From assembly GCA_034509925.1 (NCBI GenBank), contig CM067538.1, positions 2,836,001-2,900,000 on the forward strand: a stretch of DNA of 64,000 nt, written 5' to 3'. Shown in pieces: positions 1 through 14,806 of the stretch (positions are counted from its first letter, which is position 1; every line of letters begins with the position of its first letter). The position numbers and the translations under genes are program-made. Source of the DNA: Hirudinaria manillensis. Taxonomy: Eukaryota > Annelida > Clitellata > Hirudinida > Hirudinidae. The notes beneath the pieces were generated by a model, which saw nothing but the letters and a program-made list of their open reading frames with translations, was not told where the DNA came from and did no database searches.

Positions 1-3000
1 CAAATATCTTGACCTTGTCAATGATGATCCAAACGGTGCGATCGTCTGCGAAGATCTGGTAGGACTCTACTTTGTCGTTCCTTTGCTTGTTCCTCCTCAG
101 GTCGAATTCGTAGCTACTCAAGAATGGTACTTCAACTACTGAGAACCCACTTTCGAAGTACTCCAGTGACCTGTTGAAGCAAATAACATAAGACGTCAAT
201 TCAACTTAACTGCAAAGCAAAAATTAATGGTCATCCAAGAAGACTGCAGCTTCAAGAAAAAATATGCGCAAATTTTTAACCACGTGCAGACTTTCACTTC
301 AAGGTGGCTGTCAACATTCTTCGTATCCACACTCAAACTGACCCTTTCAGAGGTTTCGGATGGAATTGGCGTATTGTACCTCGTGATACTCTAGTGAAAA
401 AAAATAGAAGAGTTAATGGATTAAGTAATTAATGTCCTCATAATTGTCAAGTTTATGTTCTGATAATCACCTGAATCAGAATTAGTCCACTGCCAGATGT
501 TTCAATTTTCAGAGGACAGCCCAGACTCATGTTGACATGCTGAAATATGAAAAAAGTTTAATTATTCCAAAGAAATAATGAAAAATAATGCCATAGTCGC
601 TTACATCAAAAGAAACGGAGCCAGCAAACAGAGGGTGAACAATTTTCAGAGCAGTCTTTTTGTCGTTGGATGCGGTTAGTTCCACGTCCACGTTGATTGA
701 TTGGTGACCATATTGCTCCTGAAGCAGACGACTGTACAGTGTCAGAGCCCTCAGTGCAATGGATGTGTCCTGAAAAAAAAATTCACATGAAATATTTTGG
801 TTAAATTTTTATTTTCTATGAAATCCAACCTCGACATAGACGAATGCTCCTTCGTAGGTCATCTGGGAAATCAACCAGTTGATGATTGGCCTTGATTCAT
901 GGAGTCCTCCCATTTCCAGGTGCGTCAGTGCGACATAAGCTGTGGTTTCGACGCTCAAGGACGAATTGTCATCATATTCAGCCACTCTCCAGTGAAGTGT
1001 ACCACCTGGTGGTTAAAAACAGTAAAACATTTGCAGATAAAACAAGCAAACATCGTTAGAATGACTGTTAACCTTCTTCGATGACAAGCTTGTCTCTCTT
1101 CTCGAGAACCTCGTGAACGTTTTCACTGCGTGCCAACACCAAAGCGTAAGATCCAACGGCCAGGAGGTAAGAGTCGTCGATCACTTCTTTGGTCGCAAGT
1201 GCTTCCTCCAAAAACTTCATCGATTTTGAAACTGAAGCCTCGATCAACTTCACGTCTTGTGTCCCCAACTAAAAGCAAAATACATGAGTTCGGTGAGGTC
1301 ACACAACATGATGACATCAGACAAGATGAATGTGACACGCGTCCAAAACTTACAGGCAGGTGTTCCTTGGCTCTGATGAGACTGCTCATGACTTGTGCCG
1401 TCAGTGGAATGTCCTTCAAGTTGTGAACCTTGAAATATAAAGTGAATTATTATGCATTAAATATGTAAACAATAATTAATTTAGTTTAGTAATAGTATAA
1501 ATATTGTAGAGGGTTTTGCTTTTTGTTTACTTAAGCAATTTGTGTTAGGCGAGGGGTTCGCCCGTGCCTTTATGTGATAATAATAATAGTTACTCTCAGA
1601 GAGAGAACTCCTTTCTCCTCCACGTACGATCCATCCTTCTTCTGTCTGCTCATCAACCATCTGATTGCTCTTCCTGCTTCATCCTTGTAGCGAGGCTGAA
1701 CTTCTGCCAAGTCGACCATGGAATCCAGCATCATCGATGTCAACCTGAAAACAGAAAATAGCCTTGACATATTTACATCACATTGAAACAACTGCCAGAC
1801 TCACCACAAGTATCCAGTCGACCCGGGATGGAATGAATAGTAACCACCGGGATACTGCTTGTTCAACAAGTTCTGAATAGCTGGAAATATTCATTCAAAA
1901 AATATTATTATTTTGCCTCGTGGAAATAAAATGGCAAATTAATTTTACATTCCAGTCCAGATTTGATGCATTTCTCTCTGTGAACGTGTACATTAAAGGA
2001 GCCATTGATATCCTCCCTCTCCACGATCGATCCGCCAGTCTTCGGTACACTCTCGAAAATCGAGTTGTTGGCAAGATGTCTGATGACGTGAACGGTTTGA
2101 ATGAAGTTCAGTTTGGTTCTGTCCTCGAGCAATGAGGGTCTCTGACCCTCCCGACACACTCTCTCGATGACAGGCCCCAACAGATCACCTAAGAGGAATC
2201 ACATTTGTAAGAGTATTTCTAAAGAGTTCGGCGCTGTTTTTAAATCTTTCCAATTCGCTACCGTAAATCTTAACTTCTGCTTGCTCTGTGTTGATAATGG
2301 CTTTCTTGATCGGTTGTTTGACATCAATTTCTAGGTGTTCGTTTCCTTTGAAATTGTCCAACACCCACGTCTTGTCGTCTTGCACCTCCATTTCTTCAAG
2401 CTGAAATAAAAAAATAAAGTTCATTTAAAAACTGAATTCTCATTTCTAAAGCATTGCAAACTTACTGTTACTCGAACTTTGGACTCCAAATTTTGTTGGA
2501 TGTTGTTGCTTCCAAGATTTACTTCGATGTCCAGTTCCGTCGAAGCTTCCATTGTCGATTTCACAAAGAACTGAACAGTTGCTTGCTGCCTAGGTCCAAT
2601 CTGAAACAAAACGTTGTTGAATGAATATGACCGCGAACATCACAAAGTCTTTATATTCACCTTGACATTTTGAACTTTAGATTCTTGACACAGAAGCTTC
2701 ATTCCCTTGTTTTCAGCAATACTGGCATTGACCTATGGAAAAAAAAGTTAGGGTGTTTGGGGATTGAATGAAGGACGTTAGTGATATGTGTTTACCTCGG
2801 ATTCTAGGGTACTGTTGTTGAAAATAGTCACTTCAACTAAAAACTCTTCGCCTCTCAAAATCTCTTCAGGATGACTGATGGAACTCAGGATCCTAGACCC
2901 AACCATAACCTGCAATAATAATAATGACATCATAATAATTGTGAATAATAAATAATAAAGATTATTATTTCAATAAAGAGGCGTATTTTTCATGCCTGGA

Positions 3001-6000
3001 TGGGTTCTTCAGCAACGATGACTTTGTTACCAGGGCTGATCGCGATCGCCGAGAATGTATACAGCGCCGATTTGTCGAAACCAGACAATCTGAAGGAAGC
3101 CTTGCCGTTCGATCTTGGCATCGAATGAAAAAAAAGTTTAAATTATATTCAACCATTCGTTTATAAAAATCAAATATATCTACCGACTTAATTTTAAAGG
3201 CTCTCCAGCATGCAGACTCCAAGTTATCGACAGCATCCAACTGAGTGAGTTCAAGGTCGCCCCAGGTGCCATTGTCAGGAAACTCTAAGTTCACTCGGTC
3301 TGAAAATAGAGTTAGGGTTAGGTTACGAACAACATTGAGGATTGAAAGTCATCAAAGGGTTGAAGAAACCTTGGTAAAGGATTTCGTCTGTCAATATCAA
3401 AGCCTTTGATTCCTGAAAAGAAAAGTAACTTATTAAAAGTTATTGCTTGTTTATTGCTAGAGTTACTTTACAGATACCAATTGGACAAACATTTGACCAA
3501 CATTGAATATCTTGGCAGAATCGATGTCAGAGTCGGGAATTGTGGTGCAGTTGTGACAACTGGTCTCCAGCAAATACTTCACATAAGACGACTTCAGTCT
3601 CAGCAATTTCCTCCTCATTTTCTCACGGGCCTATAGTTAAATTAATATTAATGTTAATAAATTAGTTAAGATTTTAATGATTAAGATGAAATATAACTAT
3701 TTTAAACGTGATTCATCAAAATGTCTTTTAAGAAAAACTTGCAATTCTTTCGGAAACTACTGAATGGTCCGCGTCAAACACTGGCACGTCTTCCATCACG
3801 ATCGCTCTAACTTCAGAATATGGCTCTGCCTTCACCGTTATTTCAAGAGTTCCTCCAATCTCGGCAAAATGGGACGACACGCTGATCTTCACCTGAAATG
3901 AAATGAATGTCTCCACTTGAAATTTGAACGACGACATTGTAATGTCAACTCGAACGTCCACAAAACTACCGACCTTGTTCTTCTCTTCTTCGTGTTCTAC
4001 CAGGAACAGGATGCTGTCGGCGACGATTTCGTTTTCTGGAGTTTCAGTCCAAACGACGAGTCGAGGAGAGGACAGCAAGTGGCTGACATTTCTCGGGATG
4101 TTCAGAGACAGTTCGTGGCTTTTCGACGCTTTCGATGAACAAATTTCGCCAGGAAGAACAAGGACAGATTCACTGAAAACCTGTTGAAATGAATCAACGT
4201 CTGTACTTATAATATTATAATAATAAACTCAATTAAACTAACGTTGTACGTGAGCTTATCAATGGGGAAGGTACTCTCGATTTTCACTTTCAAGGACTGA
4301 CCGATCTTTAAAGAAAATATTTATAAAAAAAAACATTAGTGTCTTTAAGGTATCTGATTTTTTATCACGAGAGGTGTACCTTAACCCTCGGTCGTTCTTG
4401 GTCGAGTAAAACCTGGATTGCGTGGTTGCCTCCTTTCTTGGTTTTGAAGGGCTGAAGTTTGTCCAATCTAGCTTTTACCACTTTTCCGGATTCTTTGTCA
4501 ACGAACACCGCCTGTTGAAATGATAACGTTATTATTGTCATAATTAAAATTTTATTCATTTCACACGGTCTACCATTCTTACCTCAAGATCAATCCTGAC
4601 ATCATCGGAAGGAACCGTGAAGTTGAACTGACCAACGCTATTTGGAACCATGAGGACCTTCAAGTCCTCCACAGATGATGGTTTTTCGGACTCGGGCTTG
4701 TAGTGATATACATTCACTGTCAATTCCACTTCTTTCGATTCGAACGCAAATTCTTTCACCGATTTCAGTTCGACCTGAATGCAAAATAAAAATTAAATTA
4801 AAAATTAAATATTATTAAGTTCATCGACATCTTATCAGGTAACAATAACCGTTCGATCACTTACGTAACCAACAAAAAGCAGGCCAGGTTTGAACGCTTT
4901 TGGAGTGAATTCGTGGAAGGTGAGGACATAGGACTGGTCCAGGAAGGTTATGTTGACATTCCTGATGACTTCACCGAGGACCCTCTGTCTGAAAGCCTTG
5001 TCACGAGGACCGGGTGTGGGAACTTCAAGGACACTGACTGAGACTTCTATTGACTTGTTCAGGAGCGATTCATCGCCTGAGAGTCCCAGGATCTTCTTCA
5101 GTTCGTTTGGATTCACAGATACTTCTCCATATCCTTGCAGAATCTGAGACGAAATAGTGTCAAATCATTTTTTATCATTGTTATCCAAAAAAATATATAC
5201 TACAATAAATATTCCTCACTTGAACTGATTCAAGGTGAAACCATTTGCCGTCGGACTGAAGTCTCACGGTGGCATTAGCCACGCCGCACAGTGGCGCTCC
5301 GGAGATGTGACTTAAATTGAAATAAAGTGAAATAAATAACTAATTAGGGATACAAAAGTCACAACTTTGAACCCACTTGGCCACAATCGGGATAGTGAAA
5401 TTCTTGTTCTGCTGAGAATCAGACACGTGGATGCTGTGGTATTTCGAAGCTTGCAACTCGACCAGAAATGGTTTGTAACCTGAAAAAAGGAGGTTCGTAT
5501 TAGTGTCACCTAAGATATAGGTGGCATCGTCTCGTCTTAAATTACCTGGCTCCTCAACTTGAATCGTTTCATTCACAACTTGTTCCTACGAAAAAAAAAA
5601 AAAACAATACAAAACATTCACATTTAAGTAGCTAAAGAGTAAATTATATATTTTGAAAAAAATATATTAAAGTATTTTAATTCATCAACTAACATGATTC
5701 TCTACGGAAATGATGAGTTCTCCCGGCTTCTGCACCAAAGGAAGGCGATACTGGTGTCTGATGACTCCTGCAATATACACGAAATAAAATTTATTGATTT
5801 AAAATTATGACATTTCAATAAAACTCACAAACCATTGTCCGGAATTTCTTCAATCCATCTGACCAGAGCAAAATTTCTGGAGTCCTAAAAATAAAAAAAA
5901 ACATCATTCGTTGGTCATTCACTCAATGGAACAAAACTTGGTGTTCACCAAGAAACCCACGTAAATTGAGACATTCAACGGTCCGGCAAATGGCTTCAGG

Positions 6001-7072
6001 TCAAGATGATCCGACAGCACAAATATTTCGACTGCAATGAAAAAATTATTGTAATACTATTATATAAACATGTTAATCTTAGATATTATTAGAAGTTATC
6101 TTAGATAGGGTAAGAGTCGCAAAATGTCGTGTTCGAAACCCAGCTTGTACAAAGTGCTTCTCTGATGCCATGAAAATGGTGCTAAATAAATAAATAAATT
6201 TCATTCGAACCAACCTATGTTTCCTGGTTCGTAGTGGAGTTTGTTGGAGGTGATGGAAAGACTGATGTTCTTCCACTCCACCGGCAGCTCGACTTCGTAT
6301 TCAAACTCGACGTCTCCCTGCGACTTGACCACCACCTTGTGGATCTTCTTCAGCAGCGTCTTGTCGGAAGGAATCTGGAAAAAAATGAAATTAAATTCAT
6401 TAATGTTTAAATCGGTCGAAAAACTGATGCTTTTCCACTTCTCACCAAGACTTGGAAGGTCCTTGAAAAAGACGCTGGAAAAATAAAAATAGTTAAAGTT
6501 TAAAAATGAGAAAACAATGACTGTCAGCATTTCAAGTAAGAAAGAAATACAATCTATTTCTATCTCCTTGAGAATATCACAAAGTACTGACGCGTTCCAA
6601 TCTGCTTCAGGTCAAGTGTCCAAACGTCCTGGAAGAGAACCAAGTCCTGAATCTCAATGCCGATGATCAGATTCGATTGCTCCTCCACTGGAACTTTCGG
6701 GCGATCGACTTGAATGAAAACAGCAAATTCCGTGTCGGGAACGATGACGTCGCTGGTCACGATAACATGAGACCTGCCACGAAACAATTAAAATGTCATT
6801 CAGAATGTCCTCCTGATTGTCATCCCCCTTTTCTCTCAATCATACGTTACACCCACGTTGTCTCGTTGGCATCTCCAGCAGATGAACGGACGCAAAAGAA
6901 CGCAGAGAACAGGAACAGACCCGTGTAGAGGCGTATTCCGGCCATACTCTTTCTGGAAATGACAATATTAAGAATATTAAATAACAATATTTGTTTTAAA
7001 ATATCAACATCACTAGGCCTAGTGTCTCTTTACGGAACATAAGAATCAGTTAACTTCACTTAACCTCTTCAT
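1..7072 (-). CDS. Alpha-2-macroglobulin/TEP/complement-like secreted protein (3' end beyond window)
   Basis: Roughly 35 short exons on the minus strand, separated by short introns, encode a thioester-protein-superfamily polypeptide. The family acts extracellularly as protease traps or opsonins. The start may be the ATG at 7072, spliced from 7065 to 6952 and in frame with a second ATG at 6945; a hydrophobic signal peptide (GLFLFSAFFCV) follows. Family hallmarks in order: MG-domain motif FKPGLLFVGYV (about 4890), the BRD stretch RLVVWTETPENEIVADS (about 4030), SAIAISPGNK before SHPEEILRGEEF (about 3030-2850), then the alpha-helical thioester domain (2190-760) with WLTSMMLDSM, QKKDGSYVEE and ETTAYVALTHLEMGG. 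A receptor-binding-like C-terminal domain begins near 280 and runs off base 1. Where GCGEQ is expected the sequence reads VCREGQ (about 2150), so a thioester is unlikely. CD109-like or Mcr/TEP6-like proteins are alternatives within the family. Confidence 0.85.
6108..6205 (+). mobile_element. SINE-like fragment in a TEP intron
   Basis: The intron contains GTTCGAAACCC, which fits the RNA polymerase III B box GTTCRANNCC. It is followed by about 50 bases and an AAATAAATAAATAAA tail. The stretch around the B box (cgtgttcgaaacccagcttg) nearly matches the minus strand near 58,580. A clear A box is not visible, so it may be 5'-truncated. Confidence 0.4.
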
Positions 7073-7111
7073 TGAGTCCATGTATCTGTTTCAATCCTTC
7101 GTCCTTTTATA
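7065..7111 (-). promoter_or_regulatory. TATA box and short first exon of the TEP-like gene
   Basis: The minus strand reads CTATAAAAGG with TATAAAA at 7111-7105. About 30 bases downstream is a tiny exon ending GAAGAG at 7065 before gttaag. It contains ATGs at 7081 and 7072, both in frame with the signal-peptide exon that starts at 6952 after ttccag. Whether the 7081 ATG lies inside the transcript depends on the exact start site, so 7072 or 6945 are safer starts. Confidence 0.55.
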
Positions 7112-9660
7112 GTTTGCCAATTTACCTCTGTACACGTTGAAATTAATTGCTATCACTATTCAATATTCAATCAATATTCTTCATTTCAAATTATGAGTTT
7201 TTAAAATAGAAACCTCTGACAAGATGCAGTAATTAACTTAAACCTATAATTATTATGGCTATAATATCTGAAAACATTAAATTTAAAATAATTATATTAA
7301 ATACAAACACTTGAAGTTATGATATTGTCAAAGTATCTTATTATTTGAAATTATTTCAAAGAAAGAATTGTCAATAATGTATTTTAACACATTTTCTACT
7401 ATTATTGCTATTAGAGTACGAAATGTTTATATATTTAATACGAAATGTTGTTGTGAACATCATCATCATCACCACCACCACCATCATCATCATCATCACT
7501 ACCATCTTGATCGTCACCTCTTTATTTGGCAAAGTCATGGTCATCATCATCATGGACTTCATCATCATTACTATTACCGTTAATAATATTATTATTTATT
7601 TATTTAACTATTTATTAATCAGGTATCCAAAGCTCAGAAGAATGTCTTTCAGAATTGTCAATCCAAATAAATGAATCCAAAATTTCAAATTTAATCTCCT
7701 TTGTCTCTGGCATGTTATTTTGTATAACGGATATCAAATATAGTAAAGTATCATTCATTTCTTCTTCAAACAATGCCAAAGTAATCGTCAAATGTTTGCA
7801 TTATTATCTTAACATCATAAGTTATATTATAATTATAATTATTTATATTATTATTATATTACTAGAAGTGCGTTGCAGCATTTTCGAAAAAAGCGTATTT
7901 TTACATTATGTAGTTATGGTATATATATGAAACACTACTCTAATCGAGCACTATGTTGTATCAAAATTTCAAAGCAATTGGTTAAGTACTTTCAGAGAAC
8001 ATTTACACGATACAAACACACATTGCATTTTTATTTATATAGAAGATAATCAACACAATCAATTTTAATAATATAATATTTATTTTTTATGACGGTTATC
8101 AAATAGTATTGCATCATACCATTCTATTTTAACAATACCAATGTTAAATTATTAAATTGTTACATTATTAATTTAACATTATACATTATATTATATATGT
8201 ATCCTATTATAATCATAATCATATCACATTTTAAAACCTTTTTGTGTCTGATGACCAACATCTCAAATATTGACTAAACCATTTCTTGAGCGTTCGAAAT
8301 ATTTGTCCATGAAATGTTGTTGTGAACAGAGGATTGTTTTTATTGCATACAAAAAATGTTAAGAAAACAATTTTATAAGAAATTGGACCGAATAAGGTGA
8401 ATATTGCAATGAAATTGAAAATTGATTTTATTCATTCAATCGATGAAAACAACGTGTTACTGTTTCTTCACAATATGTGAATCAGAAACGACTGGCCACT
8501 CCATTACTTTGTTTTTCCAAACAATTCTATTATTTTAACGAATAATATTTTTAAAATGATATAATTGAATAAACATTTCATAATACTTCATAGCACTACG
8601 TACTCAGATACTCAGAGTCAAATATTCAAATCCGTTAGACTATTACCTAATATCTAGAATAATAATGAAACCCCAGAACTGCTTATGCTACGAAATTGTA
8701 AATTCAAGCACTGTCTCCCGCTTTATAGCACTAATAACTGACCTCAATGTAAATAATTTCTTAACAATAATACAAAGATTGTTATTCTCGTTTTTCTTTG
8801 AACAGGCTGAACAAACTCGTCCGACCATCGGCCTCTCGTGTGTATATTTAAAAAATCTAATTCATTTCTCCACAAAATATTTATCATTTCATTGGTCAAT
8901 CAACAATCCAACTCTCTAGGTTTTAAGATTTTATGTTAACGAGGTCTAGTTCGCATGTTGTCAGACACCATATAAATTAGTAAATATTACAATCATTACA
9001 TTACATTATCGCAGGAAATGAGAAATTATAAACGTAGGACCGTTTGATTTATAAGTTTAGATTTTCTCCACAATGATCCGTAGCGAAAGTTAAACCTAAC
9101 ATAAAAACAAATTTAATGCCGTCCATTTAATTATATAAAATTGTTTCGTGCCGGATTATCAAACGTATAAACCTTAATAGAGCCTTTCGTAGATTTCTAA
9201 ACGCCGACATTAAGACCCGAAATAAGTAATGTTTTTACTTTGAAATTCTTTTTAGTAAATCTTATGAATAATAACACTTGAATAATGTTTTTCTACACGA
9301 ACAATAGCATTAGAAGCGACATGAAATCTGTACACCGAAATTCTTCTGCAAGTAGAACAAAGACCTTTACGATGACCATTAACCCAATAAAAATATACTA
9401 CAATCCATTATCAACATTTCTAATTTAATATCCAAATTTCTACTCAAACAAAAACACTCATCAAACGCTGGTACTATTCTAGAATCTTTGCTTTCTCAAG
9501 GGTAGGCACAAGCAAGGTCGATATGCATACAGTGCAAAGGTTAAGCCATATTGGATGGGATCTTTATTACCCAGTCTAGATAATTAAATAGCCCACGCTA
9601 TGTTTACCCAGATGATATTCCAGTGCTTTGGTTCAAACAAAGAAAATGCAGTTTTGTACA
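7112..9660. other. Intergenic region between TEP-like gene and EF1-alpha
   Basis: AT-rich sequence with no convincing gene. The only strong structure is a CAT/CAC trinucleotide tract at 7458-7567, whose short ORFs (poly-His, poly-Met and poly-Ile depending on frame) are artefacts of the repeat. The two flanking genes are on the same strand, so this stretch holds the EF1-alpha 3' flank and the TEP promoter. Confidence 0.6.
7458..7567. repeat. (CAT/CAC)n trinucleotide repeat
   Basis: Imperfect CATCAT and CACCAC tract broken by a non-repeat stretch at about 7501-7540. It is intergenic, upstream of the TEP-like promoter. Confidence 0.85.
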
Positions 9661-9663
9661 ATG

Positions 9664-9669
9664 TTTATT
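9664..9669 (-). terminator. EF1-alpha polyadenylation signal
   Basis: AATAAA on the minus strand, 22 bases after the TAA stop codon at 9691-9693. It implies a very short 3' UTR. Confidence 0.65.
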
Positions 9670-9690
9670 TCTAAGAAATCACTAGGGTGA

Positions 9691-11500
<1,810 letters not shown>

Positions 11501-11735
11501 GTCGATTCTAAAAGTACACGTGGTATTTAGCAATAATTATTATCACCTTTCACTAAGAATTGTAGAGCACGCTAAGCAATAAAGCACGTGGCATATATAA
11601 ATGCTCGATGAATGTATTCAAACGAGAACAGAATACACAAAGTCATTTTAAAAGCAACGTAAAAGTTTCAAGACGATACTTGTATAATAGCAATATCTCT
11701 AAAATTAAGGACGACTAATGAAACAAAGAACATAC

Positions 11736-11787
11736 CAATTCGAGAGGAACTCGTAAATCCGGCGTGGGATGATCTTTGCCTTTTATA
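11736..11787 (-). promoter_or_regulatory. EF1-alpha core promoter and non-coding first exon
   Basis: TATAAAAGG lies on the minus strand with TATAAAA at 11787-11781. About 30 bases downstream a short UTR exon ends ...CTCGAATTG at 11736 before gtatgt. The second exon begins at about 11507 after cttttag, seven bases before the ATG at 11500. A non-coding first exon with an intron before the start codon is the usual arrangement for animal EF1-alpha genes. Confidence 0.7.
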
Positions 11788-11789
11788 CC

Positions 11790-14766
11790 CCAGTGTTGAT
11801 GTAATCAGAGAGATGGCATATTAGCAAATTATTTATTTAATTGATACAACTGTAATTAATTTGGTTTTTTAAAAATTTATAATATAAATAATGGCATGTT
11901 ATTTATTATTGTACTATTTTTTTTATTTAGAATATTTTCAATATTTTCAAGTAATCGTAGATTCGAGAATTTCGAAAATTAGCTAGAATTTTTGAATACT
12001 TTTAAATATATTAATAAATTCACAACATTTAATTATTTGGAAAACAATTTTATAATTAATTTAATGATAATTGCTATTTCGGAGAAGAAATAAGTTTTAA
12101 ATGCTGGTGGTTGATGCTCTTGCTTATGCGCAAGTCAAGTTTGATATTATCTTCATTTTATTACTTTTAAAACAGAACTAGAAAAAACTGCATCGTCATG
12201 ATTGCTAGCCATTTTAGTTTATCCTTTTTTGATCACTTTGATCACGGGTAACACGTGATAATGATTGCTCTATATTTTAAATATTGTTGACGTTTGAAGC
12301 GATTTTCCACATTTCTTAAGAACTTAGATTCAGTCTGGTGAACTACCACGCTGTCTGAACCTATTTCATGAAGATTCCATGAATGTATTTGAATTACGCC
12401 TGCAACCGACAACTATGATGCAAGGAAGTGCCGATTTTTGTGATTTGGTGGTTGCGAATTACTCATAGCAAAAGCACGTGGTTCTAGAACTTTCCCACTC
12501 CTACCACTTACTGGTTATTATGTTAGCCATTCCAATGAAGCTTAATAACATTAATAATTTTCATCACTATCAATCAATCGATCAATTATATTCTAAACGT
12601 TTTTTGGAACATCTCGGGATGCATGAGAATCCTATTATCGTCTCCAGTTTATAGAATCTGGATTCAGTTCATGTGGTGGAGAAAAGCTTTGCACAGACGA
12701 AAATATCGGATCCCATTCCATGTTCGTTTGAATCCGATTGTGCGGAATGGCACAACATCTCGTGTTATCACGTATAATTCTCCAAATTCTTTCAATCAGT
12801 TCAGTTATATATCAATGCATGTGCATATTTAATTTATTCATCCCATTTCTAATTGAACACTGAAGATTGCAGTTCAACTGTAAATATCTTCTCATCTTTC
12901 TGAAGTTCTGCTTAAATGATTACTTGGGATAATAAGCTATTGAGAAAATCAAGTATTCTGTTTTGCATGACAATGTGAAAAGTATCCTTCAAAGTACATT
13001 TAGATTATTATTAACGATAATAATTGTAATATTGTTATATAATAATGTTAATGTCCTTTGTGCAGATCTAGTAGGACAAATTTAGATTGAGTAGACTTCT
13101 GATTAAATAGTATTTAAAGGAATGTCTTGGAATATGGTTTTAAATTAAAGTGTTATGAAAGCTGTTAGTAATTGTTTCTTTGTTCATCTTAAGCATTGAA
13201 CTATGAATCTAGACTTTTAAAAATATAGATTTTCATTAAATTATCTTGATTTTTTTATATAAAATTAATTAAAAGGTGATTACTTATTTGTGATTTGATT
13301 ATTTATTAAGCACATTAAATTTGTCAAAATTGAAAATATAAGGTGAAAGTTCAAAGTGAATTTAATAAACATTTGATAACATTTAATGATCAGAACATCA
13401 TGAACATCACAAGCACACGACACGTGGTAAAGAGTTTCACAGCTAATTAAGAGATGATATTTTTCATGGATTAACACATCGGACTTTCACTGACACTTTT
13501 GTCTCTCTCTCTGAGATGTTTGCAATATTTTCGGATTAATAAAAGTGCCATACAGAAAAAAAGTGTTGCTTATAGCTTATGTACAATAGACATTGTATTG
13601 AGTGCATAATCGTTGTAATCACTTGAGAGTTGAACTCTCAAGGCTTGACATTTCCTATGCCAATCAACTTCGTGAATCACATGCAATTAACACGTCGATT
13701 GGCGATCGGAAGTGACTTGCTGAAGATTTCCGTAGTTTACATTCTTTGTTTGGTGTTGGAATAGCTGTGAATCAGTCATTCTATTTGCGGAGATTGTTCC
13801 AGATAACTTTGTGGTATCGATCAGAAATAATATTAGATGATAGAATTGGGATGATTTTCTATTATAAGCACCCATTGATTTGATAATTGATTTCATCATG
13901 ATGTGAGACGTTTGAAAAGAACAGTGATCTCCATTAGGCATAACAAAGAGATTATGCAAGAATTAAGGAAGAAGTAGGAATTAAAAGCATTTGTGAGTTT
14001 ATTTGTGTTGCTGAACGCAAAACTTATTGAGAAAAAGTAACTTTTAAGACTTTTAGTCCATTTTCTCTTGTTTGCTTCGTTAGGTATGCATTCAATAAGG
14101 ATTGATTATTATTCGATACCCGTCATTACTATCAAGTCTCTTGTAGACCCTACACTATTTTTTGCGTATAGGCCCCGAGCTCAGATAAATAGCAAGAGGA
14201 TCCATTGTAAAGTTACTATGAATTATGAACATCATTATTAACGATAGTAACGATATCATTATAAGTTTTAAAATAATGAATGCCATGAATGCAGCTGCTA
14301 CTAAGCTGGTTCCAGTTTATTGTAAAGATCTTAAAAGGTTCTATGAAAGTGCAAGAAGAAAAAGAAGAAGAAGACGACGACGAAGATATTCCCCAAGTTA
14401 CAACAAAATAATTTTACAAAATCTCTTACTGAGTGGAATATTTATTTATTTATAAACGGTCAGACAGAATTCATATACATCTTCCACAATCTACATTCAA
14501 TACCGGCTCGAAATCATCATACATAATACGAATCACAATAGTTTCAAACATCAGTTTTTGCTAAAGTCCTTTGATGGTCACTTGGCACGTTATTGTTCAA
14601 TTCCTGGGTTCGTATGTCGCTTGCCTTAGAAAAACAATTATTTATTTATTTACTTATCAAAAAGTTACAGTAAGTAATAGGGATGTACACAGAGGTCTAA
14701 CACATTATTTCTCTAACTTGGTTTGCACCCTTATCCATATCCTAACTTAGTGAGATTAATAATATA
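11790..14766. other. Intergenic region, no gene seen
   Basis: AT-rich. Small ORFs here (for example near 12,623, 13,687 and 14,225) lack family resemblance, and one gets its poly-Arg run from a GAA/CGA simple repeat at 14,355-14,385. A possible SINE-like piece lies at about 14,585-14,655: a B-box-like GTTCAATTCC followed by an ATTTATTT tail. Confidence 0.5.
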
Positions 14767-14772
14767 TTTATT
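14767..14772 (-). terminator. Likely polyadenylation signal of the SLC5 transporter
   Basis: AATAAA on the minus strand about 35 bases beyond the TGA that closes the last SLC5 exon at 14807. No other candidate is closer. Confidence 0.45.
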
Positions 14773-14806
14773 ATACATATGAATACATTAAGAATATAAA
14801 GTATTA

